From assembly GCF_004331435.1 (NCBI RefSeq), contig NZ_SJKA01000001.1, forward strand, positions 310,001-374,000: 64,000 nt of DNA, given 5' to 3'. The first letter of the stretch is position 1. Each line of letters opens with the position of its first letter. Positions 17,676 through 26,014 of this stretch are shown here, in pieces. The notes below the pieces were generated by a model. That model searched no databases and was not told the origin of the DNA. It was given only the letters and a program-made list of their open reading frames with translations. The position numbers and the translations under genes are program-made. This stretch comes from Kribbella sindirgiensis (GTDB taxonomy: Bacteria > Actinomycetota > Actinomycetes > Propionibacteriales > Kribbellaceae).

Positions 17676-17712
17676 TTACCGGCGGGTATATACTCAAGTT
17701 ACTGGCGAGTTA
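17676..17712. promoter_or_regulatory. Tandem operator-like sites upstream of the acyl-CoA dehydrogenase
   Basis: Two related imperfect palindromes, TTACCGGCGGGTA (17676-17688) and TTACTGGCGAGTTA (17699-17712), are 23 bases apart, about two helical turns. TTAC-YGGCG-RGTTA-type sites are what a TetR-family fatty-acid regulator would be expected to bind; no regulator is encoded next door. They end 14 bases before the GTG start. Confidence 0.5.
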
Positions 17713-17726
17713 AGTTGGGAGCCTCT

Positions 17727-19595
17727 GTGAGTCACTACAAGTCGAATCTGCGGGACATCGAGTTCAACCTGCTCGAGGTCCTGGGCCGAGGTGACGTGCT
17801 CGGTCAGGGCCCGTACGCCGAGATGGACGTCGACACCGCCCGCGAGGTGCTCGCGGAGGTCGACCGGCTGGCCAAGCACGAGCTGGCCGAGTCCTTCGCG
17901 GAGGCCGACCGGAACCCGCCGGTCTTCGACCCCGAGGCCCACGAGGTCCGGATGCCCGAGGCGTTCAAGAAGAGCTACCACGCCTACATGGACGCCGAGT
18001 GGTTCAAGCTCGAACTGCCGGCCGAGCTGGGCGGCCAGCCGACCCCGCCGTCGCTGCGCTGGGCCGCCGCCGAGCTGGTCCTGGGCGCCAACCCACCGGT
18101 GCACATGTACGCCGCCGGCCCGAACTTCGCGCACGTGCTGTGGCGCAACGGGACCGAGCGGGACAAGAAGATCGCGCACCACATCATCGAGCGCGGCTGG
18201 GGCGCCACCATGGTGCTGACCGAGCCGGACGCCGGCTCCGACGTCGGCGCCGGGCGGACCAAGGCCACGCTGCAGGACGACGGGTCCTGGCACATCGAGG
18301 GCGTCAAGCGGTTCATCACCTCGGGCGAGCACGACATGACCGAGAACATCGTCCATCTGGTCCTCGCCCGGCCGCAGGGCATCGAGGGCGTCGGCGGTCC
18401 GGGCACGAAGGGGCTGAGCCTGTTCGTGGTTCCGAAGTACGACTTCGACCTCGAGACCGGCGAGCTGACCGGTGAACGCAACGGCGCCTTCGTCACGAAC
18501 GTCGAGAAGAAGATGGGCATCAAGGTGTCCACCACCTGCGAGATCACCTTCGGCGACAGTAACAACGGAGGGCCGGCGAAGGGCTGGCTGCTCGGCGAGG
18601 TGCACGACGGCATCGCGCAGATGTTCCAGGTGATCGAGTACGCGCGGATGATGGTCGGCACCAAGGCGATCGCGACCCTGTCGAGCGGCTACCTGAACGC
18701 GCTCGAGTACGCCAAGGAGCGGGTCCAGGGCGCCGACATGACGAACCCGGCCAAGGACGCGCCGCGGGTCACGATCACCCACCACCCGGACGTACGGCGG
18801 TCGCTCCTGACCCAGAAGGCGTACGCCGAGGCGCTGCGGGCGCTCGTGCTGTTCACGGCGACGTACCAGGACCGGGCCGAGCAGGCGCGGTACGCCGGTG
18901 AGCACGACAAGCTGGCCGAGGGCGTCAACGACCTGCTGCTGCCGCTGGTGAAGGGCTACGGCTCGGAGAAGTCCTGGACGCTGCTCGGCACCGAGTCGCT
19001 GCAGACGTTCGGCGGCTCCGGCTTCCTGCAGGACTACCCGATCGAGCAGTACGTGCGGGACGCGAAGATCGACACGCTCTACGAGGGCACGACGGCCATC
19101 CAGGGCCAGGACCTGTTCTTCCGCAAGATCATCAAGGACCAGGGCAAGGCACTCGGCCACCTCGCCGAGCAGGTGCAGGCGTTCGTCGCCTCCGAGGCCG
19201 GCAACGGCCGGCTGAAGGAGGAGCGCGGGCTGCTCGCCAAGGGTCTCGAGGACACGCAGAAGATCCTGGGCATCATGGGGCAGGCCCTCATGGCCGCCAA
19301 CCCGCAGGCCGAGAACGGCGACCCGCGGAACGTCTACAAGGTCGGCCTGAACACCTCGCGGCTGCTGTTCGTCCTCGGCGACGTGGTCTGCTCGTGGCTG
19401 ATGCTCCGGCAGGCCGAGGTCGCGCTGGAGAAGCTGGGCGGCGAACTGTCCCCGGCCGACCAGGACTTCTACACCGGCAAGGTCGCGGCCGCCCAGTGGT
19501 TCGTCCGCTCGACGATGCCGACCGTCCGCGCCGAGCGCATCAAGGCCGAACTCACCGACCTCGACGTGATGGACCTGCCCGAGTCCGCCTTCTGA
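17727..19595 (+). CDS. fadE: Acyl-CoA dehydrogenase (FadE type)
   Basis: 622 residues, the long form typical of actinobacterial FadE enzymes. Landmarks are [20 protein letters not shown] (FAD/substrate loop), [32 protein letters not shown] and the catalytic Glu in [11 protein letters not shown], followed by a C-terminal helical extension. It catalyses the first oxidation of acyl-CoA in beta-oxidation, passing electrons to ETF. The GTG at 17727 is chosen for GGGAG five bases upstream; a frame open back to 16221 is merely the shadow of upstream genes. Two operator-like sites precede it and a perfect hairpin terminator follows. Confidence 0.93.
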   Translation: MSHYKSNLRDIEFNLLEVLGRGDVLGQGPYAEMDVDTAREVLAEVDRLAKHELAESFAEADRNPPVFDPEAHEVRMPEAFKKSYHAYMDAEWFKLELPAELGGQPTPPSLRWAAAELVLGANPPVHMYAAGPNFAHVLWRNGTERDKKIAHHIIERGWGATMVLTEPDAGSDVGAGRTKATLQDDGSWHIEGVKRFITSGEHDMTENIVHLVLARPQGIEGVGGPGTKGLSLFVVPKYDFDLETGELTGERNGAFVTNVEKKMGIKVSTTCEITFGDSNNGGPAKGWLLGEVHDGIAQMFQVIEYARMMVGTKAIATLSSGYLNALEYAKERVQGADMTNPAKDAPRVTITHHPDVRRSLLTQKAYAEALRALVLFTATYQDRAEQARYAGEHDKLAEGVNDLLLPLVKGYGSEKSWTLLGTESLQTFGGSGFLQDYPIEQYVRDAKIDTLYEGTTAIQGQDLFFRKIIKDQGKALGHLAEQVQAFVASEAGNGRLKEERGLLAKGLEDTQKILGIMGQALMAANPQAENGDPRNVYKVGLNTSRLLFVLGDVVCSWLMLRQAEVALEKLGGELSPADQDFYTGKVAAAQWFVRSTMPTVRAERIKAELTDLDVMDLPESAF

Positions 19596-19618
19596 GGCCG
19601 CAACCTGCCCGTACTCCT

Positions 19619-19649
19619 CCGGCTCGGCCACTTGCGCGGGCCGAGCCGG
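19619..19649 (+). terminator. Rho-independent-type hairpin after fadE
   Basis: CCGGCTCGGCC and GGCCGAGCCGG are perfect complements (11 bp) around a nine-base loop, 24 bases after the fadE stop. No U-tract, as is usual in high-GC actinomycetes. Confidence 0.75.
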
Positions 19650-19670
19650 GGGTTCGGGGCCGTCGGCAAG

Positions 19671-19822
19671 CATGCCCCGAGTGAGGTCGGGGCATGAAAT
19701 CGGCTGATCTGCCCCGGGTTGCCCCACGATCTGCCCTGTTGCGGAGCGTGGCGGTGTAGCAACGTTTCTGCCCTGAAACACCGCGACCCTGGCTTGGCCT
19801 CCCCTGTCCGGGCCAGGGTCGC
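19671..19822. repeat. Two further perfect hairpins in the fadE-TPM operon gap
   Basis: The 313-base gap (19596-19908) holds no gene. After the terminator it has CATGCCCCGA/TCGGGGCATG (19671-19680 and 19687-19696, loop 6) and GCGACCCTGGC/GCCAGGGTCGC (19783-19793 and 19812-19822, loop 18). Both stems are perfect. They may be a terminator series, a structured leader or a small RNA. Confidence 0.55.
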
Positions 19823-19908
19823 GCCCAAACCTCCCCGGGTGGAACCAGCAGATGTGTCCGTACGTCGGTGTGAATGTGTCGAGACCCGGTCGTCGTAGGC
19901 TGTCCGCG

Positions 19909-21135
19909 ATGCGCCTCCGACTTCTCATCGCCCTGCTCGCGGCCCTCGCGTTCCTCCCCGCCCTGCCGGCGCGCGCGGAGACACCCGAGCTGCCGGACCG
20001 GATCGCCGCCGCCTGGCGAACCGATCACCTGTCCGTCGACGGGCGACTCGCGATCCCCGAGACCGAGCTGGACCGGATCCGGGCCGCGATGCGTACCGCG
20101 GGCATCCCGGTGTACGTCGCGCTCGTGCCGCGGACGCCGTACCTGCGGGGCAGCAGGTCGGACCTGCCCACCCTGCTGCATGCACGGATCGGCGAGCCGG
20201 GGGTGTATGTGGTCGCGATCGTGGACGCCGACTACTGGTCGACGACCGCGGAGCTTTACCGGCCGGCCGGACTCCGGGGCCGCGACCTGACCAGCGTGCG
20301 GTCCGCGGACAAACAGCGCCTCGCCATCGTCTCGGATCGGCCGGCGCCGCAGGTCGTCCGCACGATCCAGCAGGCGTCGACGGCGTACGACGGCCGCGCC
20401 CTGCCGCCGGTCCCGGCGGCAGACCTGGAGCCGGACCGGGACGGCAGTCGCGACGGCGGCCTGTCGGTGAGCGACAAGAAGGACCGGGCGACGGCTGTCG
20501 GTGGCGTCATCGGCGGGCTGCTCGCGTTCGTGCCGATGCTGGTGGCCGCCCTGCGGTACCGGCCCGGCTCGAAGAGCACGAAGCGCGGGTCGGTCGACAA
20601 GCCGCCGATCGAGCCGTCTCGGGTACGACGGCAGGCGGACGGCAAGATCAGGCAGGCCGAGCAGGCACTGGCGCGCCTGGACAGTCGCCGTACCAAGTCG
20701 AACGCACAGCTGGACCAGCGCGACGACGCCTACCGCCGGCTCGATGCGGCACGGGCGGTGCGCGCGGACCAGCCGGACGACGTACTCGCCCTGGCCGGTG
20801 CGTTCGTGCTCGCACGGCAGGCGGAGCGGGTCGCCTCCGGCGCGGCGCTGCAGCCGCCGTGCTTCTTCGACCCGATGCATCAGCCCGGCACGATCAAGGT
20901 CGACTGGTCGGACGACGTCGAGGTCCCGGCCTGCAAGTCGTGTGCGACCGCCGTAGGCCGGGGCCGGACGCCGCGTGGTCTGCGGGTCCTGGCCAAGGCG
21001 GGGCTGCTCGGGCGCAAGCCGGTGCCGTACTGGACGCTCGACCCGGAGGACAGCCCGATGGTGGCGAGCGGATTCGGCGCGCTCTCCGACGATCTGCCCG
21101 AGCGGATCGGCGCCCGGCAGGACGAGGTCCGATGA
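19909..21135 (+). CDS. Exported, single-pass membrane protein with TPM-like ectodomain and cytosolic Cys/His finger (gene 1 of 3)
   Basis: 408 residues. Signal peptide 1-23 (LLIALLAALAFLPALPARA), ectodomain to about 185 containing GIPVYVALVPRTPYLRG and GEPGVYVVAIVDADYW, TM at about 196-216 (VGGVIGGLLAFVPMLVAAL), then a charged coiled-coil segment (QADGKIRQAEQALARLD) and a C-terminal finger CFFDPMH...VPACKSC. It resembles its two downstream neighbours and, distantly, TPM-domain proteins. The ATG at 19909 has no Shine-Dalgarno but TAGGCT seven bases upstream, so the transcript is probably leaderless. Its stop overlaps the next ATG (ATGA). Function unknown. Confidence 0.85.
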   Translation: MRLRLLIALLAALAFLPALPARAETPELPDRIAAAWRTDHLSVDGRLAIPETELDRIRAAMRTAGIPVYVALVPRTPYLRGSRSDLPTLLHARIGEPGVYVVAIVDADYWSTTAELYRPAGLRGRDLTSVRSADKQRLAIVSDRPAPQVVRTIQQASTAYDGRALPPVPAADLEPDRDGSRDGGLSVSDKKDRATAVGGVIGGLLAFVPMLVAALRYRPGSKSTKRGSVDKPPIEPSRVRRQADGKIRQAEQALARLDSRRTKSNAQLDQRDDAYRRLDAARAVRADQPDDVLALAGAFVLARQAERVASGAALQPPCFFDPMHQPGTIKVDWSDDVEVPACKSCATAVGRGRTPRGLRVLAKAGLLGRKPVPYWTLDPEDSPMVASGFGALSDDLPERIGARQDEVR

Positions 21136-21782
21136 GGCGGCTCATCCTGTTGCTGGCGGCAACGGTCTTCGCGCTCACCGGGAGTGCGCAGGCGGCCACG
21201 CCGACCGATTCCCGGATCGCCGCGGCGGTCGCGATCTGGGCGGAACGGCCGCTGTACGTCGATCCGGATTTCATCTCCGTCACCGACAGCGCCGAGACGC
21301 TGCGAGTCATCTCAGGCGCGAAGTATCCCGTGTTCGTTGCCGTCGTGCCGAGCGGCGAGTGGTTCCCCGAGCAGGGCGACACCAAGTTGCTCGCCGGCCG
21401 GCTGGCGGCCGCGAACGGCAAGCCCGGGCTGTACGTCGTGATGGACGGCACCCGGACGGACGGCGTAGCGCACCAGCTGGGCGTGTCCACGCCGAGCTGG
21501 ACCTACGGCGACTACGAAGAGGCGCTCAGCAAGCAGCTCACGGAGTACCTCGACGGGGTGAAGGAGTCGACGTACAGCACGCCCGAGCCTGCCCGGACCG
21601 AGCCGCTGCCGCCCGACCCGGAGGACTCGTCCCCGCGGAAGCCGGAGAAGTTCACCGTCGGCACAGCGATCGGGCACGGCGCCGGCGGTGTCTTCATCGG
21701 GCTGATCTGCGGCGCCCTCCTCGGCGTCATCGTACTGACCGTGGCAGCGCAAGCCCGTGCACGGAAGAAAGGACGCGCGTGA
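21132..21782 (+). CDS. Exported single-pass membrane protein with TPM-like ectodomain, no finger (gene 2 of 3)
   Basis: 216 residues. Signal peptide 1-20 (LILLLAATVFALTGSAQA), then an ectodomain with ERPLYVDPDFISVTD, KYPVFVAVVPSGEWFPEQGD and GKPGLYVVMDGT, the same landmarks in the same order as genes 1 and 3. A Pro-rich stalk (TEPLPPDPEDSSPRKPEK) leads to a C-terminal TM segment (VFIGLICGALLGVIVLTVAA) and a short basic tail. It lacks the cytosolic finger. Starts and stops overlap both neighbours by four bases, which makes fixed-ratio translation of the three proteins likely. Function unknown. Confidence 0.85.
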   Translation: MRRLILLLAATVFALTGSAQAATPTDSRIAAAVAIWAERPLYVDPDFISVTDSAETLRVISGAKYPVFVAVVPSGEWFPEQGDTKLLAGRLAAANGKPGLYVVMDGTRTDGVAHQLGVSTPSWTYGDYEEALSKQLTEYLDGVKESTYSTPEPARTEPLPPDPEDSSPRKPEKFTVGTAIGHGAGGVFIGLICGALLGVIVLTVAAQARARKKGRA

Positions 21783-23002
21783 GAACCCGGATTCTGCTGA
21801 GCTGCTTGGCCGCGGTGCTGACCCTGCTGGTCGCCGCCCCCGCCGAGGCCGGTCCGACGCGGACGCCGGCCGAGCGGGCGCGCGAGATCGCGACCGCGCT
21901 GGCCAAGGACCCGTTGTACATCGACCCGGCGTACAAGACGGCGCTGCCCGCGAACCTGCAGGAGGACGTCAGCAAGAAGGCGGGCGCGCTCGGGTACCCG
22001 GTCTACACGATGGTGCTGCCGCTGACGCCGAGCGACGAGTTCCAGGGCCAGGAGCAGAACGTGCTGACCCTGGTGATGGACGCGCTCAAGCGGCCGGGGC
22101 TGTACGTCGTGGTCGACGGCGGGAGCCGCTTCCCCTGGTACGAGGCGAAGAACGTGCCGCAGGTCAACGAGGAGAAGCTCGACGCGTCGCGGACCCGCGC
22201 GCTGGAAGACACCGGGTACGACGCGGGGCCGACCGAGGTGCTGGCCCGGATGTACGAGCTGCTCGCGCAGCCGGGGATCCCGAAGACGTCCAAGCGGCCG
22301 TCCGGTTCGGTGTCCCCCGTGCTCGACCCGGAGGGCCGCGGGTGGGGCGTCGCGCTGTCGATCGTCGGTGGACTCGTCGTCCTGGTCGGGCTCGGCCTGG
22401 TGATCGGGCGCCGGCGCGGCGCCGGCCGCGGCAAGACGTTCCGGATCCCGCCGCACGTGGCCGCGACGGTGGCGGCCGAGCGGCGCCGCCGGCTGACCCG
22501 GGAGACGAACGCCGAGCTGACCACGCTCGGCTCGCAGCTCGCCGCGCTCCCAGCGACCGCAGGCGCGGGCCTCGTGCACCAGCACCAGCAGGCCGCTCTC
22601 GACGGCCATGCCGCCGCGTCGAAGGTCCTCGACTCGTCGCCGGGCCTCGTCGACCTGGTCGGCGCGATGGTCCTGCTGGACAAGGCCCGCCGTGAGTACG
22701 CCGCCGCGGTCGCGATCGCGGCCGATCGCAAGGTGGAGGTCGTACCGGACCTGTGCGCGTTCAACCCGCTGCACGGTCGCTCGTCCGGTCGGCCGACCAA
22801 GGTGGAGTCCGACGGTACGACGCTCACGCTGCCGCTGTGCGACGAGTGCCGGCAGGCGCTCAAGCGCAAGTCGGCGCCGGCGTCGCTGCCCGGCGAGGAC
22901 GGGCCGTACTGGTACGAGGACTCGGTCTGGGCCCGGACCTTCTTCGGCACCACCGGCGACGATCTGGCCGCTGCCGTCGCCAGGGGCGAGCTGAGCCGCT
23001 GA
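21779..23002 (+). CDS. Exported, single-pass membrane protein with TPM-like ectodomain and cytosolic Cys/His finger (gene 3 of 3)
   Basis: 407 residues from a GTG that overlaps the gene 2 stop. Signal peptide 1-23 (LLSCLAAVLTLLVAAPAEA); ectodomain with KDPLYIDPAY, GYPVYTMVLPLTPSDEFQG and KRPGLYVVVDGG; TM at about 193-215 (VALSIVGGLVVLVGLGLVIG); a cytosolic helical region (AAERRRRLTRETNAELTTLG) with His-Gln repeats; and a finger CAFNPLHG...LPLCDEC. Cys, His and the Cys-x2-Cys pair align with gene 1, suggesting a zinc site. An eight-base perfect hairpin follows the stop. The family is seen in actinobacteria without an assigned role. Confidence 0.85.
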   Translation: MRTRILLSCLAAVLTLLVAAPAEAGPTRTPAERAREIATALAKDPLYIDPAYKTALPANLQEDVSKKAGALGYPVYTMVLPLTPSDEFQGQEQNVLTLVMDALKRPGLYVVVDGGSRFPWYEAKNVPQVNEEKLDASRTRALEDTGYDAGPTEVLARMYELLAQPGIPKTSKRPSGSVSPVLDPEGRGWGVALSIVGGLVVLVGLGLVIGRRRGAGRGKTFRIPPHVAATVAAERRRRLTRETNAELTTLGSQLAALPATAGAGLVHQHQQAALDGHAAASKVLDSSPGLVDLVGAMVLLDKARREYAAAVAIAADRKVEVVPDLCAFNPLHGRSSGRPTKVESDGTTLTLPLCDECRQALKRKSAPASLPGEDGPYWYEDSVWARTFFGTTGDDLAAAVARGELSR

Positions 23003-23010
23003 CAGGGTGC

Positions 23011-23029
23011 CCCTGAGCGCGGCTCAGGG
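23011..23029 (+). terminator. Hairpin after the three-gene TPM-like operon
   Basis: CCCTGAGC/GCTCAGGG, a perfect 8-bp stem with a three-base loop, nine bases after the stop codon. Confidence 0.65.
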
Positions 23030-23119
23030 ACGCCTCGGGGGATCTGCCGGATCCTGGGGCCTGGCCCCGGAGCCTACTGTCGTTGCGACAACGTGGGTGG
23101 GCTCGAGAAGAGGCGGACG

Positions 23120-23890
23120 ATGGCGGAGAACAAGCAGCTCGGCGTGATCCTGCTGGTGGCGGCAGCCGGGCTGGCGTTCTGGCAGTTCGGGGATCGGGAC
23201 TCCGACGACACGCACAAGATCGACGACAAGATCACCACGGTCCAGCTCGCCGCGGGCCACGCCGACATCACGATCAACGTGTCCGACGACGACCAGGCCA
23301 GCGTGCGCGAGAAGCGCAAGTTCTGGTTCTGGAAGCACGGCGACGCGTACTCGGTGAAGGACGGCGTACTCAAGCTCGACGGCGACTGCGGCTGGCAGTG
23401 CACCGCCGACTTCGAGGTGACCGTGCCGCGCGGCACCAAGGTCACCGGCGACAACGGCAGCGGCGACCTCGAGATCACCGGCGTGGCGGGCATCGACGCG
23501 AAATCCAACTCCGGCAAGGTCGAGCTCCGCGAGGTCAAGGGCGACGTCAACCTCGACGTCACCTCCGGGGACGTGAGCGTTCAGGACCTGACCGGCAAAC
23601 TCGACGTCAAGGCCAACTCCGGCGACATCGAGGCCCGGGACCTGCGCGGCGGTGCGGTGAACGTCGAGACGACGTCCGGCGATATCGAACTCGACGTCTC
23701 CGAGGCCAACGACATCCGCGCCAAGGGCACCAGCGGCGACATCGAGATCAGCGCCCCGACCGGCGCCTACAAGGTCACCACCGAGAGCAGGCACGGCGAG
23801 GTCGAGGACGGCCTCGGCAACACCACGACCGCCGGCCACACTCTGACGGCGACCACCACCTCAGGGGACATCGAACTCAACAGTCGCTGA
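23120..23890 (+). CDS. DUF4097 family beta-repeat protein with N-terminal membrane anchor
   Basis: 256 residues. One TM segment (LGVILLVAAAGLAFWQF) anchors an exported beta-helix-like domain. From about residue 115 there are recurring strands ending in SGD: NGSGDLEITG, SNSGKVELRE, VTSGDVSVQD, ANSGDIEARD, TTSGDIELDV, GTSGDIEIS and TTSGDIELNS, spaced by about 20 residues; this is the DUF4097 (putative adhesin) pattern. Start at 23120 with AGAGG six bases upstream. It is separated from the TPM-like operon by a terminator and may be regulated on its own. Function in the envelope is unknown. Confidence 0.88.
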   Translation: MAENKQLGVILLVAAAGLAFWQFGDRDSDDTHKIDDKITTVQLAAGHADITINVSDDDQASVREKRKFWFWKHGDAYSVKDGVLKLDGDCGWQCTADFEVTVPRGTKVTGDNGSGDLEITGVAGIDAKSNSGKVELREVKGDVNLDVTSGDVSVQDLTGKLDVKANSGDIEARDLRGGAVNVETTSGDIELDVSEANDIRAKGTSGDIEISAPTGAYKVTTESRHGEVEDGLGNTTTAGHTLTATTTSGDIELNSR

Positions 23891-23893
23891 GAA

Positions 23894-24142
23894 CTACTCC
23901 TTGATGTCGCGGTGGTGTTCCTCGACGACGCGGTACTCCTCCTCGACGGCTGGGTCGATGGCGTCGGTCTCCACGCGCCGGCGGCGGTTGGTGATGTAGA
24001 AGGAGAGCACGATGCCGGCCAGGCCGGCGAGTAGCAGGATGTAGCCGACGACCTGCAGGTTCACGGCGTCCCAGGTGTCGCGGACGGCGAACGCGAACAC
24101 GGCACCGACCACCATCAGAAAGATCCCCACACCGATGCTCAT
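23894..24142 (-). CDS. DUF6458 family small membrane protein
   Basis: 82 residues: SIGVGIFLMVVGAVFAFAVR forms TM1, VVGYILLLAGLAGIVLSFYI TM2, and a charged, Glu/Arg-rich tail follows (RRRRVETDAIDPAVEEEY). This two-TM layout with an Arg cluster after TM2 is the DUF6458 pattern common in actinobacteria. It converges on the DUF4097 gene, three bases apart. No function is known. Confidence 0.82.
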   Translation of the reverse strand: MSIGVGIFLMVVGAVFAFAVRDTWDAVNLQVVGYILLLAGLAGIVLSFYITNRRRRVETDAIDPAVEEEYRVVEEHHRDIKE

Positions 24143-24202
24143 CCGAGCCTCCCAGCGAGTCCTTTGACCTACACCTTCGACGGTACCCCTCAGTCAAACA
24201 AG

Positions 24203-26014
24203 TTACTTACTGCCGGAGAGGACGAGTTCGACACGGTTCGGGCCGTCGGGCGTGATGCGGACGGGGACACCCCAGTCCTGGCGGTGCATGTGGCAGGCGG
24301 GGAACTCCACCTCGGCGGAGTCGTCGCACGACGCGGCCTGGACGGCCACGTGGAGGACCCCGGATCCGGCGTGTGGGTCGATGACGAGACGGCGTACGAG
24401 ATCCGTGGAGTCGCCCGCTCCGTCGCGGAGCAGGTTGTCCGGCGTGGAGGACACCAGCAGCCGCGTGGACGGGCCGTAGCGGTCGTCCAGCTTCTGCCCC
24501 GGCGGCGGGTTGAACACGACCTCCAGCGTGACCTCGCCGGCGGCGAGATCCATCGGCGGGCGCTGCGTCCGCGTGCTGAACTCGTCGGCGGTCGCGGAGG
24601 CGCCGAGCGGGATCCGCGTCAGGCGATGCGCAGCCGACTCGACGACGAGCAACTCGTTGCCCACGACAACGGCACCGCTCGGCTCGGCCAGCCCGGTGGC
24701 CATCGTCTCGACGGTCTCGGTCCGCGGGTCATAACGCCGTACGGCGCCGTTGTAGGTGTCGGCGACCGCGACGGACCCGTCCGGGAGGACGGTCACCCCG
24801 AGCGGGTGCTGCAACAACGCCTCGCTCGCCTTACCGTCGCGCAGCCCGAAGTCGAAGAGCCCGGTGCCGACCGCGGTGTGCACCTCGGTGTCGATCCACC
24901 GCAGCGCCGAGATCTCCGAATCGGCCAGCCACAGGCGTTCGCCGTCCGCCGCGAGCCCGCTCGTCTGCGCGAACCACGCCTCGCCCAACGGCCCGTCCTT
25001 CAGCCCTTCGTTGGTCGTACCGGCCGCGACCGCGGTCTCCCCGGTGAACGGATCGAACGTCCACACCTGGTGTACGCCGGCCATCGCGATCCACACCTTG
25101 CCGCCCCACCAGGCGACATCCCACGGCGAACTCAGTACGTCGGTCCCGTCGCCGTCCATCCATTGCTTGCCGGTGCCAACCAACGTCGTCACCTGACCGT
25201 CCGCGAGGGACACCCCGCGCAGCGCGTGGTTGACGGTGTCCGCGACCACCACGTCGTACCCGACCTCGGCGGCCACGTCCGACGGCAGGATCACAAGCCC
25301 GTTCGGCTCGGAGAAGCTCGCCTGGTCGGGAGCACCATCTGCGAAACCGCGATGCCCCGTTCCGATCCGGCGTACGACGGTGGTCGCGTCGGCGGCAAGC
25401 TCGACGATGCTGTGGTTGCCGGCGTCGGCGACCAGGAACCCGTTGTCCACCGCAACGACCTTCGCGGGGAAGCGGAGATCCGACGGCTCGGGGGTCGGCG
25501 CGACGTACGGCGATTTGCCGCGGGTGAGCGTGCCGGCCTCTTCGTGCTGCACGATCAGCTCGGCCAGCAACGCGTCCAGGGCGTGCTCGTGACCTTCGCC
25601 GGAGTACTGCGCGACGACATACCCGTTCGGATCCACCAGCACCAGCGTCGGCCAGGCGCGTGCGGTGTAGTTCTGCCAGGTGATCAACTCCGGGTCGTCC
25701 AGCACCGGATGCCCCACCTCGTACCGCTCGACAGCGGCCCGCACCGCCGCCTCCTCCCCCTCGTGCGCGAACTTCGGCGAATGCACCCCCACAATCACCA
25801 ACGCGTCCCCGTACTTCTCCTCCAACGGCCGCAACTCATCCAGCACATGCAGACAGTTGACACAACAAAACGTCCAAAAATCCAGCAACAAGTGACGACC
25901 TCGGAAGTCCGCGATCGAGTACGATTTGCCACCCGTGTTCAACCACGACCGGCCGCGAAGCTCAGGGGCGCGAACGAGAGGACGGCGTTTACCGGGGACC
26001 GGAGCGGAACTCAT
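24203..26014 (-). CDS. Thioredoxin-like / NHL-repeat protein (NHLRC2-like)
   Basis: 603 residues from the ATG at 26014. Residues 18-150 are a thioredoxin-like domain (LLLDFWTFCCVNCLHVLDEL, with a CVNC active site; AWPTLVLVDPNGYVVAQYSG), and from 180 the sequence has NHL beta-propeller blades (VADAGNHSIVEL, VADTVNHALRGV, VADTYNGAVRRYD). A C-terminal beta domain with DWGVPVRI follows. This is the NHLRC2 architecture, thought to be redox-related. The ATG lacks a Shine-Dalgarno but has GACAAT six bases upstream, suggesting leaderless transcription from within the 3' end of the recombinase gene. Confidence 0.88.
   Translation of the reverse strand: MSSAPVPGKRRPLVRAPELRGRSWLNTGGKSYSIADFRGRHLLLDFWTFCCVNCLHVLDELRPLEEKYGDALVIVGVHSPKFAHEGEEAAVRAAVERYEVGHPVLDDPELITWQNYTARAWPTLVLVDPNGYVVAQYSGEGHEHALDALLAELIVQHEEAGTLTRGKSPYVAPTPEPSDLRFPAKVVAVDNGFLVADAGNHSIVELAADATTVVRRIGTGHRGFADGAPDQASFSEPNGLVILPSDVAAEVGYDVVVADTVNHALRGVSLADGQVTTLVGTGKQWMDGDGTDVLSSPWDVAWWGGKVWIAMAGVHQVWTFDPFTGETAVAAGTTNEGLKDGPLGEAWFAQTSGLAADGERLWLADSEISALRWIDTEVHTAVGTGLFDFGLRDGKASEALLQHPLGVTVLPDGSVAVADTYNGAVRRYDPRTETVETMATGLAEPSGAVVVGNELLVVESAAHRLTRIPLGASATADEFSTRTQRPPMDLAAGEVTLEVVFNPPPGQKLDDRYGPSTRLLVSSTPDNLLRDGAGDSTDLVRRLVIDPHAGSGVLHVAVQAASCDDSAEVEFPACHMHRQDWGVPVRITPDGPNRVELVLSGSK

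Noticed and set aside
16221..17726. Long open frame joining the Endo H region to fadE
   Set aside because: Only the fadE part has family sequence; the upstream part is the Endo H gene in another frame, and GGGAG marks the start at 17727.
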